Of a DNA stretch of 64,000 bases, positions 44,301 through 54,604 are shown one piece after another (the stretch's first letter is position 1; each line of letters starts with the position of its first letter). The translations under genes and the position numbers were made by a program. Where the stretch lies: assembly GCA_905178155.1 (NCBI GenBank), contig CAJINV010000005.1, positions 8,306,515 to 8,370,514 of the forward strand, in the 5' to 3' direction. This DNA comes from Amoebophrya sp. A120 (lineage: Eukaryota > Sar > Dinophyceae > Syndiniales > Amoebophryaceae). The notes below the pieces were generated by a model. The model searched no databases and was not told the DNA's origin. It saw only the letters and a program-made list of their open reading frames with translations.

Positions 44301-45284
44301 GGCAACGGAGGACGAGCAGGCGAAGATTACGTGGGAGGCGCTGGTTGGTGGAAAAGTTGGCGGTAATCAAGGAAAAAGGAGCCAGTCACGATGTGCCTTT
44401 CGCGTTTTTTATTTTTTGCCACGGCATTGGTATTTGAATTTCGTTTGTCATCAAGATATGCATTTGTTGTGTCTGTGTGTATAGGAAGTCGATGAAAACA
44501 ACATTATATATAATTGTCTTTGTCGATGTTTTGTACCATGACGCCTTGATGCAGTCGCTTCTGTAGAAGTGAGATGGCAAGCCGCGAAAAGCGTTTCCTC
44601 AGCACGGGATATCCTGAGTAAAAACATCCCCACACCAGGGTCAAGATGGGGATTTTGCAACACAAACCTAGAACTTTTGGGGGTCACGCATCACAAGTTG
44701 CAGTCCGTAGTGTAGCGCAGGTTCGCAAGGCCAGCTGCATCAGAAATCCATCTGCTCATCCTGTTTACAGCATTACAAATTCCAAAACACGACTAAAATA
44801 AAATGCCTCTCCTGGCGATGCGCATTACAAATGTTCCTGTCATTGCAAATCTGCATGACAACTCTGGTGTGGGGACGTTTTTACTCAGGATACGGGAACT
44901 GGCGTGCTTATATAGCATGAGCGATCCTCGTGATGAAGTTTCTTTCTTGCATATGAGAGTGCACAACTCACCCTCCCCCTCATTTGTAGGGCATGAGGAG
45001 CAATACAAGCGTCGGCAAGAGTGCAGGCTTTGCATGACGAATTCGCCCCGGATGGTAGGGTTGTTTGGGCTGCCAGAATCTGTCATGCAAAGAAGTGCCA
45101 CGAGGCAAACGGAAAGGCGCGTTTGGTATTCAACATGACAAATGAAGAGGGGGAGGGGGAGTTGTGCACCCTCATATTGCATACCTGGCATCGAGAAGCC
45201 TCGGGTCTGGAGGGGAGAGATGCGCCCGCCAACAGGGAATGGGGATTAGGTATCCTGGGTAAAAACGTCTCCATCTTCCGGTAG
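37981..45284 (+). CDS. Gene 4: protein with signal-peptide-like N-terminus, paralogue of gene 5, one frameshift
   Basis: ATG at 37981. The N-terminus MATKTAAALLCAYLVLFDGP plus following hydrophobic residues resembles a signal peptide. Exons: 37981-38925, 39204-39254, 39539-40052, 40151-40250, 40777-41159, 41427-41552, 41878-42221, 42531-42834, 43080-43117, 43453-43675, 43949-44362, 44567-44609, 44898-44953, 45182-45284. Nine introners and four GT-AG introns separate them. The region to about 39615 is homologous to gene 5 (EEVLQWV, RYVVLPLLK). An Ala/Pro-rich linker and a longer unique C-terminal part follow. The sum is 3644 nt, one short of a multiple of three. The frame changes between 42558 and 42819, so there is a 1-nt deletion, an assembly error, or an unresolved junction. 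The stop comes from a truncated introner at 45251. No domain is recognised. Confidence 0.65.
38926..39198. mobile_element. Introner, family A, absent from the paralogue
   Basis: 273 bp; left end TAGG, right AATA; TSD not clear (GTCCG/CTGTG). Gene 5 has an uninterrupted exon at the matching place (53221-53240). Excision joins TESGP to SWWANFKAR. Confidence 0.82.
39255..39533. mobile_element. Introner, family G-like, shared with gene 5
   Basis: 279 bp with ends TATGCCAAGAAAA and TTTTCTTGGCATA; flanks CAGTG/CAGAA. The same element interrupts gene 5 at 53281. Excision joins LFPV to YATKRYVV. Confidence 0.85.
40053..40150 (+). other. GT-AG intron of gene 4
   Basis: 98 bp, GTAAGC...CAACAG. Removal joins the Ala/Pro-rich segments DPGA and APPGAAGAA in frame. 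Confidence 0.7.
40251..40776 (+). other. GT-AG intron of gene 4
   Basis: 526 bp, GTACCT...CTCGCAG with a pyrimidine-rich 3' end. Removal joins NPQP to GVDEQG. Confidence 0.72.
41160..41421. mobile_element. Introner, family A
   Basis: 262 bp, TSD ATTCC perfect. Excision joins GPDS to MVRGV. Confidence 0.9.
41553..41872. mobile_element. Introner, family J
   Basis: 320 bp, TSD CTGAC perfect. Excision joins VQQPD to AGGAA. Confidence 0.9.
42222..42525. mobile_element. Introner, family B (forward, diverged)
   Basis: 304 bp, TSD TGCCG/TGCCA. The left TIR is decayed (AACGTCTTAGACC). Excision joins KEVCR to GDQSK. Confidence 0.82.
42835..43079 (+). other. GT-AG intron of gene 4
   Basis: 245 bp, GTAAGC...AATAAG. 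This acceptor, rather than TTTCAG seven bases downstream, gives the open reading ITHDA to VFRKIFDV, so it is preferred. Confidence 0.55.
43118..43447. mobile_element. Introner, family C (diverged)
   Basis: 330 bp; C-type ends are decayed (ATGCCTTCCTCCTCATA; TATGAGGAGGGGGGCAT) and the flanks TGAAG/ATTCG do not match. The 5-nt rule joins RCGLK to DDIGTS in frame. Confidence 0.75.
43676..43943. mobile_element. Introner, family A (diverged)
   Basis: 268 bp, TSD CGATT perfect although both TIRs have decayed. Excision joins YSKYD to LLKDE. Confidence 0.85.
44363..44566 (+). other. GT-AG intron of gene 4
   Basis: 204 bp, GTAATC...TCTGTAG. Removal joins GGKVG to EVRWQAAK and avoids a stop. Confidence 0.65.
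44610..44892. mobile_element. Introner, family B (forward)
   Basis: 283 bp, TSD CGGGA perfect. Excision joins SSARE to LACLY. Confidence 0.88.
44954..45176. mobile_element. Introner, family I
   Basis: 223 bp, TSD TTGCA perfect. Excision joins VSFLH to TWHRE. Confidence 0.87.
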
Positions 45285-45295
45285 TTGTCATGCGA
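45251..45295. mobile_element. Truncated B introner supplying the gene 4 stop codon
   Basis: TATCCTGGGTAAAAACGTCT and the next ~25 bp match a reverse B left end, but no right end follows. The exon reads into it as GILGKNVSIFR and stops at 45282-45284. Confidence 0.65.
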
Positions 45296-45997
45296 ACTTC
45301 TTTTTTTCGTAGGCGTACTATCTAGTTTGTTTTCATGGCTGCACTTTGATTTTTTCTTTCTGTTTTTGAGTAAGTGTAAGTGACTGCTTTTTTCGATTAA
45401 GTACCTGAGGTTGCTCGGCTTTCACTTTGACATGATAATCTTGAGTTTTTTTGAACATAGTTCCTTCTGACGTAATTTTTTCACCACGATCGATTCGCTA
45501 TTAGCTTTTCTCTTTTGTTTTTGTCGATGTATGTCATCCTACTTTCTCCAAGCGTTTCGGTTTGACTTTCAAGACTCCCAACTTACTCATAAGCCTACTT
45601 TCATTCGTGCTTCCCCTTTCCAAGTAAGTACTGCGCGAGACACTGTTCTTCACTTCCACAGCATGTAGCAAATCGATAAAATAAAAAATCCACAAACATG
45701 ATCAAGAGAGCACGAATAAAAGCAGAAGAAACCGCTCTTCCCTCTCAAGCTCTACGGCATTCCTTCTTTTTTTCGCACACTTTCGAAAACAGAAACTCAA
45801 AAAAGAATAGAGCTTTTCTAAATTTTTCAAACATTTTTTTCGCTAACAACCAACATTCATATCAGTTTTAATACGTTTTTTGCAGATGCAAACGCCGCCC
45901 TATTCATTTTGTCACTGCAAGGTGGAAGCAGCTTCGTGTCACAGCCCCCGTCGCAGTTCGCAGGTGAAAAATCTATCACCGAAGCGCCACGATAAGC
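45296..45997. other. AT-rich intergenic sequence
   Basis: No gene, introner or repeat recognised. Confidence 0.5.
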
Positions 45998-46918
45998 TAG
46001 TCTACTACCGCAGTAGTTGCAGTTTCTATTATTTTTATTCTATTTGAAATACTAGGCCTGTTGTTCCTGTTGTAGCAGGCGTATTTTTGATTATGTTGTC
46101 AGAAGTTGAGCGAGGTTTGACTTGATACTCCTGTATGATTTTCAACATGATCTTTACACTTCTGTTCAAAAAGCGCCGAACGGGAAAAAGAACGCACGAA
46201 CCTTTTCAATAGCAAATTGTTGGTGTAAGAATGAACGTTAAGAGGCTGCATCAAGAGAGCCGAAAATGGCATATCGTGGCGGGACCGGAGAAAGAGGAAC
46301 TGTTCCACCCTCGTCGTTCAGGTGCCGCTAAGTAGCAAACACGACCTTCGGATGAGCTGTATCCTCTTTTTGCTTGATGTTTGTACGTAGCATCTTCACT
46401 TCACCTCGGATGTCTTTTTGCTTGATGTGTAGTCTTCGCGCTCCGGCGGAAGGCGGTAACCACGTAGAGAAGTTTGTTTACTGTTGACAAAGGTAAGAAC
46501 GTCCTCGGTAGAAGTTCCGCACATACGTATTAATTTCGTCCGCAACATCAAGAAGGATCGGTTTGTTTCGTGTGCAACTACGCTTCGATCGGTAGTTTTA
46601 TTCGTACTTCTGACACGAGAATCTTCTCGGTGGACGATGGTCTATCTTCGATTTCTTGACGTCCGTCGAAGAATTCGCTCTCGCTTCGTCCATAGTTCAT
46701 CAAAACCGTGCAAATAAGAATGTCGTTGTGCTTTTGCTTAGTGCTATTTTCACGCATTTGCGTGTAGAAGATGTCGCTCGTCATGCTTGGAAAGGATTGA
46801 GATCATTGTGAAAAAAATACGCTTCAGTGGACAACTCTTTTTTCCACTTCTTCCCCCTAGTTCCCCGCGAAAAAGAATTTTTGTCGTCTTTAACGTGTTC
46901 CTCAAGTTTTGACAAAGA
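45998..46918. repeat. Segmental duplication, copy 2, non-coding part
   Basis: Diverged match to 37028-37870. It is interrupted at the TTTTGACAAA landmark by the insertion 46919-49957. Confidence 0.85.
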
Positions 46919-47279
46919 CTCCAGGCTTAGAAAAAAAAGAACACAAGCGAATTTTTAATCAAACGAATATTTTTCGAACCAAAAATATATTTTTGATAAA
47001 AAATATTCGTTTGGTAACGCATTGAGTGGTGTCGCGAACGACATTGGATACCGTGCAGCGTTTGCGCCCTGCGGGCGATCTAGGACAAGAGATCGGCCGG
47101 TGTCGTAGTCGTTCGGAAATCTACACATAACTTTTTTGCAGTTGCAGTTCCTTTCTGCAGTTGCGCACTCGCACGTGTTTCCGCTGAGAAATTCGCCTTC
47201 GTTATTTCTTTCGGCGGAATTGTCGTACCTGGGGCGGTTTACTTTTTTCCTTTTGCGCACGTTAGGAAGATGCGTAGTG

Positions 47280-48830
47280 CTTTGCGATCCGGCCGCGAAA
47301 ATGTTTGACGCACGCAGCGCGCGCTTGCTTGCGTCAGTAGTGGCGATGGTGTGCGCGTGGTGTTTTGTGCTCCGAGATCAGGAAAAAAATTTGGCGCGCT
47401 GCGCGCGCACAGGTGTCTTTGTTTTGGCAGTTGCTTGCGATGCCCATGTCGCGTTCGGCAATCGGGGGCCGCAGGCGGCCGAGAAAAAAAATAATGCGCG
47501 CTGCGCGCGCACAGACGCCCTGACCTGCTTCGGTCATTGCGTCTGGCCGAAAAAATTTTCTTGCAAACCTGGCGCTGGCGCGACGGACCGAAGCTTTTTT
47601 TTCGCGCCCAGCAGCCGGAAGCTGGCCGACGAGAGAGCTTTCGAGCGCTGCGTGCGCGCAGGCGCCTCCCTTGGCCTTGGAGCGGGGAAAATTTTTTGCA
47701 GCGCGCCCGGCAGTCGGGGGCTAAGAGGAAAAAAATTTTCGCGCGCTGCGCGCGCGCAGACACCTGAGTTGGCTCTCGCGCGGGGTGAGGGCGCGGAAAG
47801 CTTTATTCGCGTTCGGGAGCCAGCGGCCTACCGGGGAAAAAATGCTCGCGCGCGCGCTGCGTGCGTCCAGACCCCTTGGACTGAGGGCGCGGAGGGTTTT
47901 TGTCGCATGCGGGCGCGGGCGGTTGGTCGGAAAAAAAAATTCCGCTCGTTGCGCGCGCGCAGACATCTCGGCGAAGGGGCGTCAAGCTAACCCCGGGGGC
48001 TGGCCGGATAGACTGGCGGGCAGGCACGGTGGGTCGCACTTTGTTTTTTCGCGCCTGGCAGTCGCAGCTCGGCTGGAATGCAAGTTTGCGCGCGCGCAGG
48101 CGCGTCGGCTTGAAAACGCGGACAGCTTTGCTCGCGTCCGGCAGCCGGGGGAGCGATGGTCGTGAAAAAAAATCTGGCGCGCTGCGCGCGCGCAGTCGCC
48201 TCGGCCTTATAGCGGGATGTGTTTTCCTCTTCGAGATCTGTACGTGCGGGCCTGCCTTAAAAAAGTGCGCGCCTCGCGCACTCGCTGCCGCCTTCGCCTA
48301 GAATCGCGGAAAGTTTTCTCTTGCCCGGCAGTCGGAAAGTGGCACGCAAAAAAAATTTCGCGCGCTGCGCGCGCGGGGATGCCGTGGCCTGCGAGTGCGG
48401 AGAGCTAGCAGCTTGCTCTTACCCGGAGCCCGGGGCTTTGCCGGGAAAAAATGTTGCGCGCGCGCAAGCGCCCCGATTTGGTAGCGCGAATAATTTTTTT
48501 GCGAGGTGTGCGCGGAGGCCTGCCTGAAGCACAATGCTCGCGCGCTGCGCGCGCTCGCTGGCGGACGCCTTGGCAGGGGGGCGCGGAATTCTTTTCACGC
48601 CCGGCAGTCGGTAGCCGGCAGAGTGGGCGCGCGGAAAGCGCGCAGAGTGGGCGCGTGGAGTTGTTTCTTTTGTCACGTTCGGCATTAGTAGTTGGCTTGG
48701 AAAAAGATTGCCTTTGCGCCGTGCGCGCGCAGAGGCCTTAGCCTGAAGGCGCCGTAGGTATGTCTTTACCTCGCCACGAGGCGGTCCGGGGCTGGTCGGA
48801 TAAAGAAAAGGTCTTCGCCCGCTGGGCGCG
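47280..48830. repeat. Degenerate ~90-110-bp GC-rich tandem repeat with palindromic core
   Basis: About fourteen units, each carrying an A-run then GCGCGCTGCGCGCGC or a variant (e.g. 47395, 47498, 47740, 48178, 48360, 48540). The core can fold on itself. Overlapping long ORFs arise from base composition and are not called as genes. Confidence 0.75.
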
Positions 48831-49600
48831 TGCAGAGGCTGCCCGGGCCTGAGGGTGTGGGGCGTTAGCGCCGTGTTCCGCGACGACTGAGGGCGCGGAG
48901 CGTTTTTCTCGTGACCCCTGACCGGGCGCCGCCCGGGTTCGTTTTTTTCTCTTCGCGCACTGCCCGCGCCCAGACAGTCTCCTGTGAGTGTTGTAAACGA
49001 AATGGCGCTCGGGCCGTGCCATTCAATGAATGTAGTTTTTTTTCACTCCCCGCGCAGCGTGGCGAGCATGCCACCCTAAAGGCCCCGCGCATGCTCGCCC
49101 TGTCTCCGAGGTATAGTAGCTACGAAAGCCGCACGCTCGCCCGAGTAGCAGTCGTTTTAAGAATGACAAATAGCCCGCGAAAAGGGTGGGTCTTTGTTGG
49201 CCGTCTTTTTTGTGAGGGCCAAACCACTGCGCAAATAGCTCGGGTCTCTATCCCGCCCGCGTTTTTGCGGTTCGCATGGGGAATCTTGGAAACCCGGGGA
49301 AGCCATGGGGCACAGAAGGGCGGGAAGAAGACTAAAGAAGTGGGCACCAACGCAACCCCAACCTGAAGGATCGGGAAACAAAGAGGCTTCGGGGGTTTGG
49401 GCTTCGAGAATGACGGGGTAGGCCCGTGGATGCAGATGCAGTCGTCCAGGCCGTCGCTGTCTGGCAGTCGCTCAGGTCGCGCCTGCAGACACCTATCTGC
49501 AGGCTAGAGCCATTGCTTCTTCCCGACGAAGCAGTGTTTCAGGTTTCTGCCTGAAGGAGATAGACGCCTTCATTTTGGGTCCATCTTCAATCTTGGCCCT

Positions 49601-49677
49601 TCTGCGGCCGCCCTGGCCCTCCTTGGCCTTCTGAGGCCGCCGTGGCCCTTCTTGGCCTTCTGAGGCCAAGAAGGGTG
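49601..49677. repeat. Short GGCC-rich tandem repeat
   Basis: Repeats of the type TGGCCCTTCTTGGCCTTCTGA, the last copy inverted (GGCCAAGAAGGG). Confidence 0.6.
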
Positions 49678-49957
49678 CAGGGGTCCGGGCAATCGGCCAA
49701 AAGGATATATCTTTTCAAAAGCATATTTTTTTCAAAGGGATATTTTTGCGATATTTTCGCCAATTCCTTGCCTTTTTATGCTTTTGGTTTCTCTTTTTCT
49801 TTTTCTTTTCTGTCTTTTTTCTTTTCTCTTCTTTTCCTTTGTGTTTCTCCTTATCTTTGTCATTTTCTCATCCTCTCGTATTCAAATGAATATTTTCAAT
49901 CAAACGAATATTTTTCGTGTTCTTTCTCTCCGAGCTCAGACTCCGAGCTCAGACTGT

Positions 49958-50443
49958 TTTCCTTATTTTCATGAACTTCATTTTCATCTTCCATTCGAGG
50001 ACCCCGACATATTTTTATTTGCACTTGATAGCGAAGCAGAGGCAGTAGCGGAACAAGGCGATGGCGAACAAGAAAACGGCCGCCGCGCTCCTGTGCGCGT
50101 ACCTGGTTTTGTTCGACGGCCCCACGGGTTTCCTGTTCGTGTCCGGGGTGGCGCGCCACTTTCTCGAGCCGACGCGGGAGCGGGGAAGCACATCCTCTGA
50201 CGAAAATACGGCCGCGGGAAATGAGAGGATTCTAACGGCGGTGACCGTCGGCGCAGATGGCGAGACGGAACCTGCTCCGGCGCAATCTACTATTCCTTCT
50301 GTCGACCACGAACAAGCTTTGGACACGACTGCAAGCAGCGCAGCAAGCGGGGGAATCGTGGGGCCACCCGGCGAGGCCGTAGTTGCGCGAGAAACTGCGC
50401 CTGCAGGCGGGGACGGCGCGACGGCGACTCTGTTTCTTGAACA
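49958..50443. repeat. Segmental duplication, copy 2, gene 5 start
   Basis: Matches about 37871-38385 of copy 1, including the 5' UTR introner fragment and the signal-peptide coding region. Confidence 0.88.
49998..50030. mobile_element. Solo 3' fragment of an A-family introner
   Basis: Same fragment and position as 37919-37950, before the gene 5 ATG, with no left end. Confidence 0.7.
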
Positions 50444-53400
50444 AAAACTCACAGAGCGGCTAGAGTCGTCGGAGTCGCAACCGAACGTAGAACAAGGGCG
50501 GTTAGAATTGATCAAAGAGGGTCAGATGGACGCCCTCCCACGAGAAGCTCAGGAAGATGTTACCGAATGGCTCCGCCTGAATGAAGCACAGAAGCTGCTC
50601 GAAAAACTGGCCGAACTCACAGGTGACGAACTCCAAAAAGAACGGGCCGAACTCACAAAAGAGGAGGCCGACATGGTGACGGGGACATATTTCCAGATTG
50701 AGGACCTCACCCCCGCCTTTGTGAAAAATCGACTTGAGCAGATTGAGGACGGGAAAGAAGCAATTGAAGCGCGAACCACGCTCCCTCCTGGTATTACGTG
50801 GGGGAATTTGCCGGAAACCTGGGGCCCCAGTTTGCAGCGCTCGAGGCTGGGTGACATCCGCATGAACGGAGACCGTCCGGAGGAGGCTGCTCCTTTGACG
50901 GAAGAACAGGAGCTGCAGATGGGGGCATCCCGCGTGGCAGGAAAACCGAAGGAGAAGGTTTTGGTGCTTTGCGCGACCGCAGGAAGTATTGGCCGGCGTA
51001 CTCATTACCAGGATTTCCTGCTCCCCTTTAACGTGTCTCCGGATTTAGATCCGACCTACATCGTAGCGGGCGGCGACACTAGCAAATGCAAAAATGTCTG
51101 GGTCTGGAAGAATGCAACTTGTGATGCTAAATTTGGACTCCAAAAAAATCTGTACTGCATGAGCAGCAATGGGAATGTGATTTTTGCTACGCGGAGAGGG
51201 CATTTCTCATGCGGAATAGGCATCAAGAGGCCCTCAAGAAATCTGTTATGCTAGGGCATGCATCACAGACATCATGGCTCACGCAAAACGTGCATGACAA
51301 GTCTCAGAATCTTCCAGACCCAGACACTTTTGCAATCCATAGGCACTGAAATGATGGGGAGTCGACTCGAGGACGAAGAGGACTTCAAACGACTTCGGCG
51401 CCAGCTCGATAGCCCGATTCACGTGTCGTCTTTGCGCGCAGACACGATCGAAGAGGAGATGCGCGACACCAACTGCTGGGGTGCTCCCGATGGGTACGCT
51501 GCAATCGTCAATGAGTATTGCAGCTACAATCAATGGGGAGGTGCCTACATGACGGATGCCATCACGCAGGCCATTTTTCGCCAGTGCCTGGAGCTATGCA
51601 TTGCATTTATGTCTGTGTCGGGAAGAGTGCAACACACAGATGCAAGGCTTTTCCATGCTTGGTCTGAAGGGGAGAAAGGCCCGTGACGCGTACTGCGAAA
51701 GAAACAACCCCTCTCTTTTTCATGCAAAAGTGCAACTATGTATGTGTCATGCGGTTGAATACGTACGACGCCGCAGCTCAAATAAAAACTGTTCTTGCAT
51801 CGTTCGGACAAGGAGGCTGCTTGCGCATAAGCGTCGCAAATTAATTTCCCGGCGACTTAGTAGACATATTTGCAGCGTATAGCAGCCCGGCGGATCTCAT
51901 TACGAGAGTATGGTCGGGCAGCCGTTTCTGTCAGAGGAAGCTGCTCTCAAAAAAGTCCTTGAAGCTTGCGTGCCAGAAGCAAAGCAAGCCGATAGCGCCG
52001 CCAGTGGGACGACTTCCGCAGGTGCAGCCGTAGAGGTGGAGTCCAGACCTGGTGTGCGCGAAGGCCAGAAGATTGCTCGCGTCACAAAGTCGGCCGCGGG
52101 TACCGTGCCACCTTCTTTCCTGTTCGTGTCCGGGGTGGCGCGCCACTTTCTCGAGCCGACGCGGGAGCGGGGTAGCACAACAACCTCTGATGAAAATACC
52201 GCCCCGGGAAATGAGAAGATTCTAACGGTGGTGACCGTCGGCGCGGATGGCGAAACGGAACCTACTCCGGCGCAGTCTACTACTTCTTCTTCTGTCGACC
52301 ACCACGAACAAGCTGTGGACAGCACGACTGCAAGCAGCGCAGCGAGCGAAACGGGGCCACCCGGCGAGGCCGTAGTTGCGCGAGAAACTGCGCCTGCAGG
52401 CGGGGACGGCGCGACGGGGACGACTGTGTTTCTTGAACGGGAAGCTGCAGCTGGGGCGATGAGCAAGGCGCGGCAAGCCGAAGTGAAAATAAAATATCTG
52501 CGGCACGGTCGCAAAAATGTGGAAGTGGCTATAGACAAGGAAAATGGAAAAAGATTCTTTCGAGTCAACCCGGTCCTTAATGCATACTGGGAGGCTTTCA
52601 GTCTCAGTGGCCACGATCAAGTGTGCCCAATCAAGAAGCAGCCGGCCGGCGCAGCTCGCCCTGTGATTGAAGCTCCAGGCGCCAGCGCGAGTTCTGCGGT
52701 CGAAGGTGCGCCCGCCGCGAGTTCTGCGCCCAATGAGGCTTCTTCTCTGCGTATCCTGAGTAAAAACGTACCCACACCAGAGTTGTAATGCAAATCTGCA
52801 TGTTGAAAATGTTTCTCATGTGGAGCCCCATGAGAAGCATTTTCTAGTCGTGTTTTGCAATTTGTCATGCTCCACTCAGCATGGTATGCTAGATCTGTGA
52901 TGCTGCTGAGCTAGCTCAAACAGCACTACACTACGAATCCAAATTTGTCATGCAAAACAGCCAAAGCTTGTGGATTTGTCTAGCCGATTCCCCATCTTGA
53001 CTCTGGTGTGGGTACGTTTTTACTCAGGATACTGCGGTGTGTGGAAGAAGTTCTGCAGTGGGTACACGAAAACGTTTCCGGAATCATTTGGACGCGGGAA
53101 AAAAGCGACCAGGAGAATCCGTTCTTGACCTCGCCATTACACTCGGATCTCATGAATCCTTTATCACAGTTGCGGACCGCGTGCGACGAGAAAATCACAG
53201 AGCTCAAGAAGACAGCAACGGAGTCTGACTCGCGGTGGGCGAATGTCAAGGCCAGAACGCAATTTCTCTTCGCTCCAGCGTATGCCAAGAAAAACGTGTT
53301 AATAAATACAGTGGCACATCATACTTTTTACACTGCGTAGTTGCAGGCCAAACGCGACTACAGCCAAGGTCTGTCATGCCGGACATACTCAGGAGCCACG

Positions 53401-53761
53401 GCTCAGCACCCGTGGTTTCCCTTATGCTCTCTGCATCGCAAATTTTGGAAGTTTGCAATTTGATTTTCTCCTCGGTGATAAGGTAGGAGAAAAGCAGAAG
53501 TGTTGCTGAAGTTTTTATAGCAAATGTGATGTAACTGTACTACTAACACTTCTGTTTTCTTGGCATACAAAGTACGCGACCAACCGGTATGTGGTGCTGC
53601 CGTTGCTGAAAGACGCACTGGAGCTTTGTGACACACTTGCCTCCGAGGAACTTAAGCGGTTGACAGATGAAGAGACTATCAATCAAAAGAAAATGCACCC
53701 GCTGCTGCGCACCTTTAATGACATTAAAGGTAATGTATTTAAAAAAAGAAAAACAAGATAA
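50061..53761 (+). CDS. Gene 5: protein with signal-peptide-like N-terminus and an internal second copy of the family module, 854 aa
   Basis: ATG at 50061, TAA at 53759-53761. Exons 50061-51079, 51347-51594, 51887-52751, 53037-53280 and 53573-53761 sum to 2565 nt (855 codons). The N-terminus MANKKTAAALLCAYLVLFDG is paralogous to gene 4 and signal-peptide-like. A unique middle part includes an acidic helical stretch and NCWGAPDGYAAIV. At about 52119 the module FLFVSGVARHFLEPTRERG begins again without its hydrophobic start and continues as a homologue of gene 4 to KRL near the end. The protein is therefore a tandem or chimeric fusion. An AATAAA follows the stop. The final GGTAATG could be a splice donor to a further exon, so the 3' end is uncertain. 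No enzymatic motif is recognised. Confidence 0.72.
51080..51341. mobile_element. Introner, family A
   Basis: 262 bp, TSD GACAC/GGCAC; left end TAGC. Excision joins GGDT to EMMGS. Confidence 0.87.
51595..51881. mobile_element. Introner, family A (diverged)
   Basis: 287 bp, TSD GGAGC/GCAGC. The right TIR is decayed (TAGACATATTTGCAGC). Excision joins QCLEP to GGSHY. Confidence 0.82.
52752..53031. mobile_element. Introner, family B (reverse), absent from gene 4
   Basis: 280 bp, TSD CTGCG perfect. The matching gene 4 exon (38701-38730) is uninterrupted. Excision joins SSLR to CVEEVLQW. Confidence 0.9.
53281..53567. mobile_element. Introner, family G-like, shared with gene 4
   Basis: 287 bp with ends TATGCCAAGAAAA and TTTTCTTGGCATA; flanks CAGCG/CAAAG. 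Same site as 39255. Excision joins LFAPA to YATNRYVV. Confidence 0.85.
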
Positions 53762-54604
53762 ATAAAAGACTCTGACGCTGACCCTCTCGAAACGGCCCTA
53801 CTAATAAATTGGATGCCAGTAGTTGTTTAGGAGTAGAGACGTTCGGTGACCTGCATGGATTGAGTACCCTTTATGACCTCGTCCCCGTTCGTTAAATGCA
53901 CAACTCGGGTATAATTCGTTCCTCTCTTCGCGATAAAAAAAATGCACAAGAATGCATTTTCCACTGCTAACCGGGCCGTATTTTCAAGTCACGCGAGACA
54001 GGAGATGAAATGTTCTCGTACCGTCACGCGAGACTGTCGCTAAGTATCAAACACCTTCGGAATTTTTCCTTGTCGACCGCCCTCCCATGAGAGATCATAA
54101 TTTGATGAGCGCATAATTATAGAATGTCTCGGGAGCAAGACCACATCATCATTTTTACCAAAAGAGAGGAAAAAGAAAACTAAGACCAAGGAAAACTCTT
54201 CTGTCGAGCGATCGAGGTCTTTTTACCGTCGAGCGATGATTTGTGGCAACAGAGCCATACTTATACTTGTTCTTACTTTCTGAACGGAAGTGTTGTGTGG
54301 CCTCTCCAAAGAACCTTTTTAACCCGCAGGCCTGCCCCGCTATTTTTTCCGTGGTGAATCCAATAAAATTTAAAAAAATTTTCACCTTCGCTGTTTCATA
54401 TTCGTTACTTCAGATAGACGAAAATGTGTTGTCGTTTGTCACTTCTTAGCGTCCGTAGCGTCCACCTCGCAGAAGGTAGTTTTTAAGGATCATATTTGCT
54501 TGTCGATAGCAGAAACAAAGGAATGTAGTGACGAGGTCCCATTCGACACATCGCTTTCGTTATTCTCGTTTAGATTAGGCTCTTTGTAGAAGTTCATAGA
54601 AACC
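53762..54604. other. Intergenic between genes 5 and 6
   Basis: AT-rich and without introners or recognisable genes. It probably contains the gene 6 promoter. Confidence 0.5.

Larger units (their letters stand above)
46919..49957. mobile_element. 3-kb insertion in the duplicated spacer
   Basis: Copy 1 continues directly from TTTTGACAAA to TGTTTTCCTTATTTTC, while copy 2 has 3.04 kb between them. AATCAAACGAATATTTTTCG occurs near both ends as a direct repeat (46957-46976 and 49898-49917). No transposase or reverse transcriptase is recognisable. Duplication followed by insertion in one copy is the simplest history. Confidence 0.65.
52119..53645. repeat. Paralogous module, copy 3 (inside gene 5)
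   Basis: Matches gene 4 from about 38050 to 39615, starting at TTCCTGTTCGTGTCCG. It lacks the upstream spacer and hydrophobic signal, so the duplication breakpoint lies inside the coding region. Confidence 0.85.

Noticed and set aside
47136-47990. 284-codon ORF in the GC-rich array
   Set aside because: It has repeat-driven composition, several equally long ORFs on both strands, and no recognisable domain.
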